A stretch of 64,000 bases of DNA, taken from the NCBI RefSeq assembly GCF_002797895.1, contig NZ_PGES01000001.1:3286001-3350000 (forward strand), written 5' to 3'. Origin of the DNA: Janthinobacterium sp. 67 (GTDB taxonomy: Bacteria > Pseudomonadota > Gammaproteobacteria > Burkholderiales > Burkholderiaceae_D). Position 1 is the first letter of the stretch, and the number at the start of each line of letters is the position of its first letter. Of this stretch, positions 26,231 to 36,258 are shown piece after piece. A program made the translations under genes and the position numbers. The notes below the pieces were generated by a model that was not told the DNA's origin, did not search any database, and saw only the letters and a list, made by a program, of their open reading frames with translations.

Positions 26231-28315
26231 TTAGACTAAATTGAGTGCGGACAGCAGCATGTCGATCAGCTTGATGCCGATGAAGGGCAGGACGATGCCG
26301 CCCAGGCCATAGATCAGCAGGTTGCGGCGCAACAGGCTGGCCGCGCCGATGGCCCGGTATTGCACGCCCTTGAGCGCCAGCGGAATCAGCACGACGATGA
26401 TCAGGGCATTGAAAATCACGGCCGACATGATGGCCGACGCGGGGCTGGCCAGGTGCATGATGTCCAGCGCCTTCAATTGCGGATAAGTGCCCACGAAGGC
26501 GGCCGGGATGATGGCGAAGTACTTGGCGATGTCGTTCGAGATCGAGAACGTCGTCAGCGAGCCGCGCGTCATCAGCATCTGCTTGCCGATTTCAACGATT
26601 TCCAGCAGCTTGGTCGGATTCGAATCGAGGTCGACCATATTGCCCGCCTCCTTGGCCGCCTGCGTGCCCGAGTTCATGGCCACGGCCACGTCGGCCTGGG
26701 CCAGCGCGGGCGCATCGTTGGTGCCGTCGCCCGTCATCGCCACCAGGCGGCCTTCGGACTGGTAGCTGCGTATCAGTTTGAGCTTGTCTTCCGGCGTCGC
26801 TTCGGCGAGGAAATCGTCCACGCCCGCTTCGGCGGCAATGGCGGCCGCCGTCAGCTTGTTGTCGCCCGTGATCATGACGGTCTTGATGCCCATGCGGCGC
26901 AGTTCCGCGAAGCGCTCCTTGATGCCGCCCTTGACGATATCCTTCAGTTCCACGGCGCCCATGACACGGCCATCGTCGACCACCACCAGCGGCGTGCTGC
27001 CGCGGCGCGCGATGTCGTCGACGGCGCGCGCCACTTCATCGGGATACGGCTGGCCCAGCGCTTCCACATACTTTTTCATGGAATCGGCCGCGCCCTTGCG
27101 CAGCTGGCGCACCTGCTGCTCGCCCGCGATATCGACGCCGCTCATGCGCGTTTGCGCCGTGAAGGGCACGAAGGTGGCGTGCAGGCTGGCCATCTCGCGT
27201 TCGCGGATGTTGAACTTCTGCTTGGCCAGCACGACGATGCTACGCCCTTCCGGCGTTTCATCGGCCAGCGAAGCCAGCTGCGCCGCGTCGGCCAGCTGCT
27301 GCTCCGTCACGCCGGGAGCCGGCACGAAGCTCGACGCCTGGCGGTTGCCCAGGGTGATGGTGCCCGTTTTATCGAGCAGCAACACGTCGACGTCGCCGGC
27401 CGCTTCCACGGCGCGGCCCGACGTGGCGATCACATTGGCCTGCATCATGCGGCTCATGCCGGCCACGCCGATGGCGGACAACAGACCGCCGATGGTGGTC
27501 GGGATCAGGCATACGAGCAACGCGATCAGCACCGTGATCGTCACGGGCGTGCCACTGCCGGCCGCCGCCACGGAAAACAGCGAATACGGCAGCAGGGTCA
27601 CGGTGACGATCAGGAAGACGATCGACAGGGCCACCAGCAGAATCGTCAGGGCGATCTCGTTCGGCGTCTTCTGGCGCTTGGCGCCTTCGACCATGGCGAT
27701 CATGCGGTCGATGAAGGCTTCTCCGGGATTGACGGAGACGCGCACCAGCAGCCAGTCCGACAGCACGCGGGTGCCGCCCGTGACGGCGGAAAAGTCGCCG
27801 CCCGACTCGCGGATGACGGGCGCCGATTCGCCCGTGATGGCGCTTTCGTCGACGGAAGCCACGCCCGCCGTCACTTCGCCGTCGGCGGGAATCACGTCAC
27901 CGGCTTCGACCAGCACCGTCATGCCTTTGCGCAGATCGGTGGCCGGCGTGGGCAGCCAGGAGGTGCCGTATTTTGGCGTCTGCATTTTCTTTGCCATCAC
28001 CGTCTGCTTGAGGGCGCGCAGCGAGGCCGCCTGCGCCTTGCTGCGGCCTTCGGCCAGCGCTTCGGCAAAGTTCGCGAACAGCACGGTAAACCACAGCCAC
28101 ACGGCGACGGCGACGATGAAGCCGAACGGCGCTTCGCCCTGGCCACCGCTGATCCCGGCCTGGGTCGCCAGCAGGGTCGTGATGATGCTGCCCACGTAGA
28201 CGACGAACATCACGGGGCTGCGCCACTGCGTGCGGGGGTCGAGTTTTTTGAACGCATCGACGACGGCGGGGCCGATCAGTGCGGAATCGAACAAGGTCAG
28301 GCTTGTGCGTGACAT
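26231..28315 (-). CDS. kdpB: Potassium-transporting P-type ATPase catalytic subunit KdpB
   Basis: P-type ATPase subunit that hydrolyses ATP to drive K+ uptake. The phosphorylated Asp is D315 in LLDKTGT. The TGES actuator motif is at 161-164. The hinge reads [20 protein letters not shown] near residues 525-545. The nucleotide-binding region contains [11 protein letters not shown]. About seven membrane helices are seen. The 694-aa length is normal. It follows kdpA by 4 bases and precedes kdpC by 10. Confidence 0.97.
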   Translation of the reverse strand: MSRTSLTLFDSALIGPAVVDAFKKLDPRTQWRSPVMFVVYVGSIITTLLATQAGISGGQGEAPFGFIVAVAVWLWFTVLFANFAEALAEGRSKAQAASLRALKQTVMAKKMQTPKYGTSWLPTPATDLRKGMTVLVEAGDVIPADGEVTAGVASVDESAITGESAPVIRESGGDFSAVTGGTRVLSDWLLVRVSVNPGEAFIDRMIAMVEGAKRQKTPNEIALTILLVALSIVFLIVTVTLLPYSLFSVAAAGSGTPVTITVLIALLVCLIPTTIGGLLSAIGVAGMSRMMQANVIATSGRAVEAAGDVDVLLLDKTGTITLGNRQASSFVPAPGVTEQQLADAAQLASLADETPEGRSIVVLAKQKFNIREREMASLHATFVPFTAQTRMSGVDIAGEQQVRQLRKGAADSMKKYVEALGQPYPDEVARAVDDIARRGSTPLVVVDDGRVMGAVELKDIVKGGIKERFAELRRMGIKTVMITGDNKLTAAAIAAEAGVDDFLAEATPEDKLKLIRSYQSEGRLVAMTGDGTNDAPALAQADVAVAMNSGTQAAKEAGNMVDLDSNPTKLLEIVEIGKQMLMTRGSLTTFSISNDIAKYFAIIPAAFVGTYPQLKALDIMHLASPASAIMSAVIFNALIIVVLIPLALKGVQYRAIGAASLLRRNLLIYGLGGIVLPFIGIKLIDMLLSALNLV

Positions 28316-28319
28316 TTTA

Positions 28320-30131
28320 TTAGCCTCTGGTGAAAAGTTGCAGGTGTTCGACGATCGGGCCCAGGGCCAGCGCGGGAACGTAATTCAATACACCGACGAG
28401 CACGACGACGCCGATCAGCAGGCCGATGAACATGGGGCCGTGCGTGGGCATGGTGCCGGCATTGGCCGACAGGCGCTGCTTGGCCGCCAGCGAACCGGCC
28501 ACCGCCAGCACGGGCACGATCACGCCGAAACGGCCGAACCACATGGCGATCGCCAGCATCACGTTGTAGAACGGCGTGTTGGCGGACAGGCCCGCAAACG
28601 CGCTGCCGTTGTTGTTGGCGGCCGACGTGAAGGCATACAGGATTTCGGAAAAGCCATGCGCGCCCGGGTTGGCCACGCCGATCTTGCCCGGTTCGACCAT
28701 CACGGCGATCGCCGTACCCGTCAAGACCAGGGCTGGCGTAATCAGGATGGCCAGCGACACCATCTTCATTTCATAGGCCTGGATTTTCTTGCCCAGGTAT
28801 TCAGGCGTGCGCCCTATCATCAGGCCGGCGATGAAAACGGCCAGGATGGCGAACATCAGCATGCCGTACAGGCCCGTGCCCACGCCGCCGAAAATCACTT
28901 CGCCGAACTGCATCAGCAGCAGCGGCACCATGCCGCCCAAGGGCATGTAGGAGTCGTGCATGGAGTTGACGGCGCCGCACGATGCGGCCGTCGTCACCGC
29001 CGCGAACAGGGTCGAGGAGCTGATGCCGAAGCGCGTTTCCTTGCCTTCCATATTGCCGCCCGATTGCAGGCTGCTGGCCTGCTGGTCCACGCCCAGCGCT
29101 TGCAGGGCGGGATTGGCCTGCTGCTCGGCGCTCATCACGCCGGCCGACATGACGACGAAGATCAGGGTCATGGCGGCCAGCACGGCCCACCCCTGGCGCA
29201 GGTCGCCCACCATGCTGCCGAAGGTGAAACACAGGCCGGCGGGGATGATGAAGATGGCCAGCATCTGCAGGAAGTTCGACAGCACGGTGGGGTTTTCATA
29301 CGGATGCGAGGAATTGGCGTTGAAGAAGCCGCCGCCATTCGTGCCCAGCAGCTTGATCGATTCCTGCGACGCGACGGGGCCCATGGCGATCGTCTGCGTC
29401 GTCGCCACTTGCGCTTCCATCACGGGCTTGCCGGCAGTGTCCAGCACGGGCTGGCCGTCGGCCGTCAGCTTCGGCGTTTCATACGCCACGTGGTCGAGCA
29501 GGGTCACCTCCTTGTAGGCGGAAAAATTCTGGATCATGCCTTCGCCCATGAAGACGACGGACAGGGCCAGGGACAGCGGCAGCAGGATATACAGGGTCGA
29601 GCGCACCAGGTCGACCCAGAAATTGCCGATCGATTTGCCCGAGCGCGAGGCGAAGCCGCGCACCAGCGCGAAGATCACGGCGATGCCGGTGGCCGCCGAA
29701 AAGAAGTTCTGGCACGCCATGCCCAGCATCTGGGTCAGGTAGCTCATGGTCTGTTCGCCGCCGTAGCCCTGCCAGTTGGTATTGGCGACGAAGCTGACGG
29801 TGGTATTGAACGAGGAATCGGGGCTGACGGCGCCCAGGCCCTGTGGATTCAACGGTAAAAAGCCCTGCAGGCGCTGCAGGCCGTAGACGAAGACCGCGCC
29901 CACGGTGTTAAAGACGATCAGGGCGATGGCATAGCTTTTCCAGCCCATGGCCTTGTCGGCGGGCAGGCCGGACCAGCGGTACAGCAGGTTTTCCAGCTTT
30001 TGCAGCCAGCCCAGGCCGCGTACGGGCGCATCGCCGGCCACCTTGGCCATGTACAGGCCCAGCGGATAGCCGGCGGCCAGCAGCACGGCCAGGAAAGCCA
30101 CCAATAACAGTATCGATTGCGTCGTCATCAC
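28320..30131 (-). CDS. kdpA: Potassium-transporting ATPase subunit KdpA
   Basis: Channel-like subunit that selects and moves K+; related to the SKT superfamily, with four selectivity-filter loops. The 603-aa protein has about ten membrane segments. Recognisable filter-type stretches are [53 protein letters not shown] and [13 protein letters not shown]. Its start overlaps the kdpF stop by 4 bases, so translation is coupled. Confidence 0.97.
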   Translation of the reverse strand: MMTTQSILLLVAFLAVLLAAGYPLGLYMAKVAGDAPVRGLGWLQKLENLLYRWSGLPADKAMGWKSYAIALIVFNTVGAVFVYGLQRLQGFLPLNPQGLGAVSPDSSFNTTVSFVANTNWQGYGGEQTMSYLTQMLGMACQNFFSAATGIAVIFALVRGFASRSGKSIGNFWVDLVRSTLYILLPLSLALSVVFMGEGMIQNFSAYKEVTLLDHVAYETPKLTADGQPVLDTAGKPVMEAQVATTQTIAMGPVASQESIKLLGTNGGGFFNANSSHPYENPTVLSNFLQMLAIFIIPAGLCFTFGSMVGDLRQGWAVLAAMTLIFVVMSAGVMSAEQQANPALQALGVDQQASSLQSGGNMEGKETRFGISSSTLFAAVTTAASCGAVNSMHDSYMPLGGMVPLLLMQFGEVIFGGVGTGLYGMLMFAILAVFIAGLMIGRTPEYLGKKIQAYEMKMVSLAILITPALVLTGTAIAVMVEPGKIGVANPGAHGFSEILYAFTSAANNNGSAFAGLSANTPFYNVMLAIAMWFGRFGVIVPVLAVAGSLAAKQRLSANAGTMPTHGPMFIGLLIGVVVLVGVLNYVPALALGPIVEHLQLFTRG

Positions 30132-30217
30132 AGTTCCTCCGCCTTCAGCAGCGCCACCAGCAGGTACACGAGCAGGCCAGCCGAGACGACGGCGCCCAGC
30201 ACATAAAACGCGTTCAT
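30128..30217 (-). CDS. kdpF: KdpF small membrane subunit
   Basis: A 29-aa single-span peptide, [29 protein letters not shown] in three segments: a short polar start, a hydrophobic helix, and an LLKAEEL tail. This is the classic KdpF pattern (YLLVALLxPE-like end). KdpF stabilises the KdpABC complex in the membrane. It overlaps kdpA by 4 bases and the preceding 30-aa gene by 3 bases. Confidence 0.9.
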   Translation of the reverse strand: MNAFYVLGAVVSAGLLVYLLVALLKAEEL

Positions 30218-30306
30218 TTGACGCTCCCTAATTTGTCGCAGGCGACGGCAAAGCCGGCCGCCAGGACGAAAAACACGGCAATCAAGCCGAGATACACGAG
30301 ATCCAT
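30214..30306 (-). CDS. 30-aa predicted membrane peptide ahead of kdpF
   Basis: A short gene reads MDLVYLGLIAVFFVLAAGFA, then VACDKLGSVK. One hydrophobic helix (residues 3-22) is followed by a charged tail. Its stop overlaps the kdpF ATG (ATGA) and GGGTGGG lies just upstream of its own ATG. Translational coupling and helix design suggest a genuine first gene of the kdp operon. I recall similar unnamed peptides ahead of kdpF in other betaproteobacteria but could not check. The function is unknown; a second small Kdp subunit is one possibility. Confidence 0.75.
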   Translation of the reverse strand: MDLVYLGLIAVFFVLAAGFAVACDKLGSVK

Positions 30307-30389
30307 TCCCACCCTCATTCAGGTTTGTTTTGATAGTGAGCAGATTAGCCAAAAGGGTCTAAAAAATTCGTAAAGACTGGGGAGGCGGC

Positions 30390-30408
30390 TGTAAACAAGA
30401 TGTAAAAA
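30390..30408 (-). promoter_or_regulatory. Possible KdpE-binding direct repeat upstream of the kdp operon
   Basis: The minus strand reads TTTTTACATCTTGTTTACA: two TTTACA units 12 bases apart in an AT-rich stretch, about 85 bases upstream of the first kdp ATG. It resembles the T-rich KdpE site of E. coli (TTTTTTTACA core). No convincing -35/-10 pair could be fixed. Confidence 0.35.
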
Positions 30409-30564
30409 CGGGGGCTTTACCGCATAAAATCCAGCACAATTGGCGCAAAACCACGCGCGCGGCGCACCGTTGTTGCCTTGGAGTAGCGCTATTGCCCGCC
30501 GATCAAGATAGAATGCGCGAGCGTCCGCACAAGGACGCCTGGCCTGCCGCACTGCCCTCCCCCA

Positions 30565-30600
30565 GTGACGCCGGACGGGATATACTGTATATTCATACAG
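30565..30600 (+). promoter_or_regulatory. LexA (SOS) box over a likely parE promoter
   Basis: CTGTATATTCATACAG at 30585-30600 is a perfect CTGT-N8-ACAG LexA palindrome. It covers a -10-like TATATT (30588-30593), placed 17 bases after GTGACG (30565-30570). It lies 80 bases upstream of the parE ATG. No gene was recognised on the other side up to the kdp operon, so parE is the likely target. The rest of the 373-base gap (30307-30679) shows nothing else beyond the KdpE-like site. Confidence 0.6.
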
Positions 30601-30679
30601 TTATCGCCGCCGCTGTCATTGCGCCCGCAGTGCCCTGGCCAGGCGTTCCAACCACTGTCTTTACTTAGCTTGAACACGT

Positions 30680-32677
30680 ATGGCCACTAAAAAACCAGCA
30701 TCCGACTACAGCGAATCATCCATCCGTGTCCTGAAAGGACTGGAACCCGTCAAGCAGCGCCCGGGGATGTACACCCGCACTGAAAATCCGCTGCACATCA
30801 TTCAGGAAGTGATCGACAATGCCTCCGACGAGGCGCTGGGCGGTCATTGCACGCATATCGCCGTCACGCAAAACACGGATGGCAGCATCACCGTGGAAGA
30901 CAATGGCCGCGGCATCCCCGTCGGCCTGCACCCGGAAGAAGGCGTGCCGACCGTGGAAATCGTGTTTACAAGGCTGCATGCGGGCGGCAAGTTCGACAAG
31001 GGTTCGGGCGGCGCCTACGCGTTCTCGGGCGGCTTGCATGGCGTCGGCGTATCCGTCACCAATGCGCTGTCCTCGCGCCTGGAAATCACCGTCTGGCGCA
31101 AGGAAAGCGACGGCAATGGCTTGCACCACATGGTGTTTGCGCATGGCGACGTGATCGAACCCCTGAATTCCCGTCCCGCCCCGCGCGACGGGAAGAAGTC
31201 GGGCACGCGCGTCACGGCCTGGCCCGATGCAAAATACTTTGATTCGCCGAACATCTCGCAAACGGAACTGCAACGCCTGCTGCGCTCGAAAGCCGTGCTG
31301 CTGCCGGGCGTCACCGTCACCTTGACCAACGCGAAAACGGGCGACACGCAGACCTGGCAGTATGCGGAAGGCTTGCGCGGCTACCTGACCGAAACGCTGG
31401 CGCAGGTATCGAATGGCGAAACCCTGATTCCCCTGTTCGAAGGCGCGCAGTACGCGGGCCCGGACTCGGAAGGCTTTGCCGAAGGCGAAGGCGCGGCCTG
31501 GGTGGTCGCATGGACGGAAGAAGGCGCCATCGTGCGCGAATCGTACGTCAACCTCATTCCCACCTCGAATGGCGGCACGCACGAATCGGGCTTGCGCGAC
31601 GGCCTGTTCGGCGCCGTGAAAAACTTCGTCGAAATGCACTCGCTGCTGCCCAAGGGCGTGAAGCTGCTGCCCGAAGACGTGTTTGCGCGCGCCTCCTTCG
31701 TGCTGTCGGCGAAAGTGCTGGACCCGCAATTCCAGGGCCAGATCAAGGAGCGCCTGAACTCGCGCGACGCCGTGCGCCTCGTCTCGACCTTCACCAAGCC
31801 GCCGCTGGAACTGTGGCTGAACCAGCACGTCGACTACGGCAAGAAGCTGGCCGAACTCGTGATCAAGCAGGCGCAGTCGCGCCAGCGTTCGCTGCAAAAA
31901 GTGGAAAAGAAAAAATCGTCGGGCGTCGCCGTCCTGCCCGGCAAGCTGACCGACTGCGAATCGTCGGACATCGCGCGCAATGAACTGTTCCTCGTCGAGG
32001 GCGACTCGGCGGGCGGTTCGGCCAAGATGGGCCGCGACAAGGAATTCCAGGCGATTCTGCCCCTGCGCGGCAAGGTCTTGAACTCGTGGGAGACGGACCG
32101 CGACCGCCTGTTCGCCAATAACGAAATCCACGATATCGCCGTGGCCATCGGCGTCGATCCGCACAGCGTGGGCGATACACCCGACCTGTCCGGCCTGCGC
32201 TACGGCAAGATCTGCATCCTGTCCGACGCGGACGTGGACGGCTCGCACATCCAGGTACTGCTGCTGACCTTGTTCTTCAAGCACTTCCCTGCCCTGATCA
32301 ACAAGGGCCACATCTGCATCGCCCGCCCGCCTTTGTACCGGGTCGACGCGCCCGCGCGCGGCAAGAAGCCGATCCAGAAAATCTATGCGCTCGACGATGG
32401 CGAACTGGTGGCCATCGAGGACAAGCTGCGCAAGGAAGGCGTGAAACAGGGCGCCTGGTCGATCTCGCGCTTCAAGGGCCTGGGCGAGATGAACGCGGAG
32501 CAGCTGTGGGAAACGACGATGAACCCGGACACGCGCCGTTTGCTGCCCGTGACCTTGGGTGAAGTCGACCACATGGCTTCGGCTTCCCGTTTCAATATGT
32601 TGATGGGCAAGGGCGAGGCGGCCGGACGCCGCGCCTGGATCGAGGAACACGGCAATGAGGCGGAGGCGGATATCTGA
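30680..32677 (+). CDS. parE: DNA topoisomerase IV subunit B
   Basis: ATPase subunit of topoisomerase IV, which decatenates daughter chromosomes. The 665-aa protein has the GHKL ATPase domain with EVIDNASDEALGG, VEDNGRGIPVG and the GSGGAYAFSGGLHGVGVSVTNAL loop. The TOPRIM domain has ELFLVEGDSAGGSAKMGRD and DADVDGSHI. The C-terminus FKGLGEMNAEQLWETTMNPD is typical. It is the first gene of parE-hscC-J-like-parC. Its TGA overlaps the hscC ATG (TGATG). A LexA-type box lies upstream. Confidence 0.97.
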   Translation: MATKKPASDYSESSIRVLKGLEPVKQRPGMYTRTENPLHIIQEVIDNASDEALGGHCTHIAVTQNTDGSITVEDNGRGIPVGLHPEEGVPTVEIVFTRLHAGGKFDKGSGGAYAFSGGLHGVGVSVTNALSSRLEITVWRKESDGNGLHHMVFAHGDVIEPLNSRPAPRDGKKSGTRVTAWPDAKYFDSPNISQTELQRLLRSKAVLLPGVTVTLTNAKTGDTQTWQYAEGLRGYLTETLAQVSNGETLIPLFEGAQYAGPDSEGFAEGEGAAWVVAWTEEGAIVRESYVNLIPTSNGGTHESGLRDGLFGAVKNFVEMHSLLPKGVKLLPEDVFARASFVLSAKVLDPQFQGQIKERLNSRDAVRLVSTFTKPPLELWLNQHVDYGKKLAELVIKQAQSRQRSLQKVEKKKSSGVAVLPGKLTDCESSDIARNELFLVEGDSAGGSAKMGRDKEFQAILPLRGKVLNSWETDRDRLFANNEIHDIAVAIGVDPHSVGDTPDLSGLRYGKICILSDADVDGSHIQVLLLTLFFKHFPALINKGHICIARPPLYRVDAPARGKKPIQKIYALDDGELVAIEDKLRKEGVKQGAWSISRFKGLGEMNAEQLWETTMNPDTRRLLPVTLGEVDHMASASRFNMLMGKGEAAGRRAWIEEHGNEAEADI

Positions 32678-34386
32678 TGATCATCGGCATCGACCTGGGC
32701 ACCACCAACAGCCTGGTCGCCATCTGGCGCGACGGCAAGGCTGCCATCATCCCGAATGCGCTCGGCGAGCACCTGACGCCATCGTGCGTGAGCATCGATG
32801 ACGACGGCACCGTGCTGGTGGGCCGCCCCGCGCGCGAACGCCTGCAGACGCACCCGCAGCTGACGGCGGCCGTCTTCAAGCGCTACATGGGCAGTGAAAA
32901 GAAGATCGCCCTCGGCACGCAGCAATTCCGCCCGGAAGAACTGTCGTCGATGGTGCTGCGCGCGCTGAAGGAAGATGCCGAAGCCTTTTTGGGTCACAAG
33001 GTCGAGGAAGCCATCATCACCGTGCCTGCGTATTTCAGCGATGCGCAGCGCAAGGCCACGCGCATCGCCGGCCAGTTGGCGGGCTTGCGCGTGGAGCGGT
33101 TGCTGAACGAGCCGACGGCCGCCGCGCTGGCCTACGGCATCCGCGACAAGGAACAGGAAAGCAAATTCCTCGTCTTCGACCTGGGCGGCGGCACCTTCGA
33201 CGTGTCGATCCTGGAACTGTTCGAAGGCGTGATGGAAGTGCGCGCCTCGGCCGGCGACAATTTCCTCGGCGGCGAAGACTTCGTCACCGTGCTGGTCGAC
33301 GCTTTCATGGAAGGCAGCGGCCTGCGCGACGCCGTCGGCAGCCGCCTGCTCGACCCGCGCCAGCAGCAGCTGCTGCGTGACGAGGCCGAGCGCGTCAAGC
33401 GACTGCTGTCGGAGCAGCCGTCCGTGCGCATGGCCACGCGCTACCAGGACAGGGAATACAGCTGGGAGATCGGCGAAGACAAGCTGGCGCAATTGTGCGA
33501 GCCGCTGCTGGCGCGCCTGCGCCTGCCCGTGGAACGGGCGCTGCGCGACGCCACCATCCGCGCCGCGGAATTGAATGAAGTGGTACTGGCCGGCGGCGCC
33601 ACGCGCATGCCGCTGGTGCGCAAACTCGTCTCGCGCATGTTCGGCCGCTTCCCCGCCATCCACTTGGATCCGGACGAAGCCGTGGCGCTGGGCGCCGCCG
33701 TGCAGGCGGGCCTGAAAATGCGCGACGCGGCCCTGGACGAAGTGGTCATGACGGATGTGGCGCCGTATTCGCTGGGCATTTCGATCTCACGCCAGGTCGG
33801 CCCGAACCAGTATGAAGGCGGCCATTACCTGCCCATCATCGAGCGCAATTCCGTGGTGCCCGTCTCGCGCACGGAAAACATCACCACCATCCACGACAAC
33901 CAGAAGGAAATCAACGTGGCGATCTTCCAGGGCGAGTCGCGCCTGGTGGCCGACAACGTTTTCCTTGGCAAGATCAGCTTCCCGATCCCCGCGAAAAAGG
34001 CGGGCGAGATCGGCATCGACGTGCGCTTCACCTATGACATCAGCGGCGTGCTGGAAGCGGAAGTAACGGTGCTGGCCACGCAGGAGCGCCACAAGATGAT
34101 CATCAGCGACAACGCGGGCGTGATGACGCCGGAACAGATCGAGCAGCGCTTTGCGGAACTGGCCGACCTGAAGATCCACCCGCGCGAGCAGCTGGAAAAC
34201 CGCACCCTGGTCACGCGCGCCGACCGCCTGTACGAACAGTCGCTGGGCGACGTGCGCCAGTATCTGGCGGCGCACACGGCCAATTTCCAGGCCGCGCTGG
34301 AGACGCAGGACCCGAACACCATCCGCAAGGCCCGCCAGGCGCTCGACGAGGTGCTGCGCCAGGTCGAGAGCGAGAGCTTCCTGTAG
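32677..34386 (+). CDS. hscC: HscC-type Hsp70 chaperone
   Basis: Specialised DnaK-family ATPase. It starts with MIIGIDLGTTNSLVAIWRDG and has the phosphate-2 motif FLVFDLGGGTFDVSILE and the adenosine motif VVLAGGATRMPLVRKL. The substrate domain is shorter than in DnaK, giving 569 aa, the size of HscC (Hsc62). The SIRP-like linker of DnaK (DVxPLSLGIE) appears as DVAPYSLGISI. The next gene encodes a J-like protein, matching the E. coli pairing of HscC with DjlB/DjlC. Its start codon overlaps the parE stop. The client protein is unknown. Confidence 0.93.
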   Translation: MIIGIDLGTTNSLVAIWRDGKAAIIPNALGEHLTPSCVSIDDDGTVLVGRPARERLQTHPQLTAAVFKRYMGSEKKIALGTQQFRPEELSSMVLRALKEDAEAFLGHKVEEAIITVPAYFSDAQRKATRIAGQLAGLRVERLLNEPTAAALAYGIRDKEQESKFLVFDLGGGTFDVSILELFEGVMEVRASAGDNFLGGEDFVTVLVDAFMEGSGLRDAVGSRLLDPRQQQLLRDEAERVKRLLSEQPSVRMATRYQDREYSWEIGEDKLAQLCEPLLARLRLPVERALRDATIRAAELNEVVLAGGATRMPLVRKLVSRMFGRFPAIHLDPDEAVALGAAVQAGLKMRDAALDEVVMTDVAPYSLGISISRQVGPNQYEGGHYLPIIERNSVVPVSRTENITTIHDNQKEINVAIFQGESRLVADNVFLGKISFPIPAKKAGEIGIDVRFTYDISGVLEAEVTVLATQERHKMIISDNAGVMTPEQIEQRFAELADLKIHPREQLENRTLVTRADRLYEQSLGDVRQYLAAHTANFQAALETQDPNTIRKARQALDEVLRQVESESFL

Positions 34387-36210
34387 ATGGACGGCGGCAT
34401 GGACAAGGGGCAGCGCAGCCTGTGGGCAATCCTGGGCACCGAGCCGACGGGCGACGAGCGCGCCCTCAAGCGCGCGTATGCGAAACGCCTGAAGGTGACG
34501 CGTCCCGAAGACAATCCTGCCGCCTTCCAGGAGCTGCGCGACGCGTATGAATACGCGCTGCGCCATGCACACCTGTTTGCCGAGGAGTTTCCGGAAGCGC
34601 AAACGGCCGAAGCCGAAACGGTAACGGTGGAAACGCCGGCCATGGAAACGGCCGAGCTGTGGGGCATCGTCGACGAACCCGCGCAGGAAGCGCAGGAGCC
34701 GCCTGCGGAACTGTGGGGCGTCATTGCCCGGGAACCCGCGCCACCGCCGGAACTATGGGGCGTGGTCGCCATCGATCCTGTCCAGGAAGCGGCCAATCTG
34801 TGGCAAGGCTGCCTGGCGCTCGCGCGGCATGCGGATGCCGGCGAGGTACTGGCCGGCATCCTGCAGGACGACGCCATGCTGAACCTCGACGTGCGCGAGG
34901 AATTCGAGCTGTGCGCGCTGCGCTATTGCGCCAGCGCCGGCTATGAGCTGGCGCTGCGCCAGGCCCTGTTCGAGCATCTGGGCTGGGACCGTGATTTTTC
35001 CTACCTGGCGCGCAGCCATGGAGACCTGGTGCGCAGCGCCGTGCAGCGCTACCGGGCCGACCGCTCGTTCGCCCATTTCAGCGACAACCGCGACAGCTAC
35101 CCGGGCTTGGACTGCATCACGTCGCAGCAGCCGCCGTCGGCCTACGCGCGCCAGCTGTTCGACCAAAAATTCACGCTGCAGCTGCGCGAGCTGCTGCACG
35201 CGATACGCTGGCAGCACGGCGAGATGCTGGCGTACAAGCTCGATACGGACCTGTTCGAGCGGTGGGAACAGGCCGTCCATGCCAAACGCTACTTCAAGCA
35301 GACGGCGCTGGCCTCGGGCGGCCTCGGTTTCGTGCTGCACTTCATGCTCGCGGGCGTGCTCGATGCGGCCGGCTTCAAGCTCGGCGACACGGCGGCCTAT
35401 ACCAGCCTGCTGGGCTTCCAGGCGCTCGCCTTTTCCCTGCTGGCCATGCATGCCTTGCGCTGGCCGGCATCCCTGTTCACCCGATTCGACACGCTGCACG
35501 AGGCGCTGCAGGACCGCCTGCCCGTGCTGTGGCAGCGGCCCGGCTTGCGGCAACTGGGCTGGATCGCGCCCTACCTCGTGCTGGCACTGCTGCTGTTCCT
35601 GCCCGAGCGCAACGACACCATGCGCCTCGTTACCGCCGCCGGCTTGTGCGCATCCGCCCTGCTCGCGTATGCGATGAACCGCCAGCTGCTGCATGGCATG
35701 CTGCTGCTCCTGTGTCTGGGCCTGTCGCTGTTCGCGGCCATGTTCATGAGCGGCAAAGGCCCTTCCGCGCTGGCCATCGGCGATGCCATGCCATTGATAT
35801 TTTGCCTGGCGGCGCTGGCCTTGCGCAGCGCCACCGGCCTGTATGGCGATTGCGGCTTCCCCGAGGCGCTCTTGCCCCGCTTGCGCGCCGCATGGCTGAT
35901 CGGCTGTGCGGGCTTGCTGTCCTTGTTGTATGTGCAGCAGTTGCCGGCCGCCCTCGTGGGCGCCGCGCTGTATGCCTGGTCGTGCGCCGGCTTGCTGTTT
36001 TCCCCCACCGATTTCAAATGGAAGACGATCTGGCCGGTCGTGCTGGTGCCGTCCCTCGCCAGCTTTGTACTGGCCGGCCACGCCCCTGCCATCCGCGCCA
36101 TGCCGATGATGCATCACAGCGTCGAACTGACCCTGGCCGTGCTGTATCTGACCTTGCGCTACATGTATCTGACGTACGGCAAGTCCTTTTCCAAATCCAG
36201 GCTGTCATAA
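34387..36210 (+). CDS. Membrane J-like co-chaperone (DjlB/DjlC type), probable HscC partner
   Basis: A 607-aa protein with a J-domain-like N-terminus and a polytopic membrane C-terminus. Residues about 10-60 read LWAILGTEPTGDERALKRAY, then AKRLKVTRPEDNPAAFQELR. In place of the essential HPD of J domains stands RPED, as in the atypical DjlB and DjlC that work with HscC. A linker (about 65-135) repeats ELWGxx motifs four times. After a soluble middle region, roughly eight to nine membrane helices fill residues 310-590. Its ATG directly follows the hscC stop. It may recruit HscC to the inner membrane (inference). Confidence 0.82.
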   Translation: MDGGMDKGQRSLWAILGTEPTGDERALKRAYAKRLKVTRPEDNPAAFQELRDAYEYALRHAHLFAEEFPEAQTAEAETVTVETPAMETAELWGIVDEPAQEAQEPPAELWGVIAREPAPPPELWGVVAIDPVQEAANLWQGCLALARHADAGEVLAGILQDDAMLNLDVREEFELCALRYCASAGYELALRQALFEHLGWDRDFSYLARSHGDLVRSAVQRYRADRSFAHFSDNRDSYPGLDCITSQQPPSAYARQLFDQKFTLQLRELLHAIRWQHGEMLAYKLDTDLFERWEQAVHAKRYFKQTALASGGLGFVLHFMLAGVLDAAGFKLGDTAAYTSLLGFQALAFSLLAMHALRWPASLFTRFDTLHEALQDRLPVLWQRPGLRQLGWIAPYLVLALLLFLPERNDTMRLVTAAGLCASALLAYAMNRQLLHGMLLLLCLGLSLFAAMFMSGKGPSALAIGDAMPLIFCLAALALRSATGLYGDCGFPEALLPRLRAAWLIGCAGLLSLLYVQQLPAALVGAALYAWSCAGLLFSPTDFKWKTIWPVVLVPSLASFVLAGHAPAIRAMPMMHHSVELTLAVLYLTLRYMYLTYGKSFSKSRLS

Positions 36211-36258
36211 TCGGCCCCACGAATTCAACCGCAACCACTCAACACCGAAACAAGCGCC

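Noticed and set aside
30319..30677. Leftward gene controlled by the LexA box
   Set aside because: Open frames here (for example 30677-30489) lack ribosome sites and recognisable motifs, and codon use does not fit. parE is the better target.
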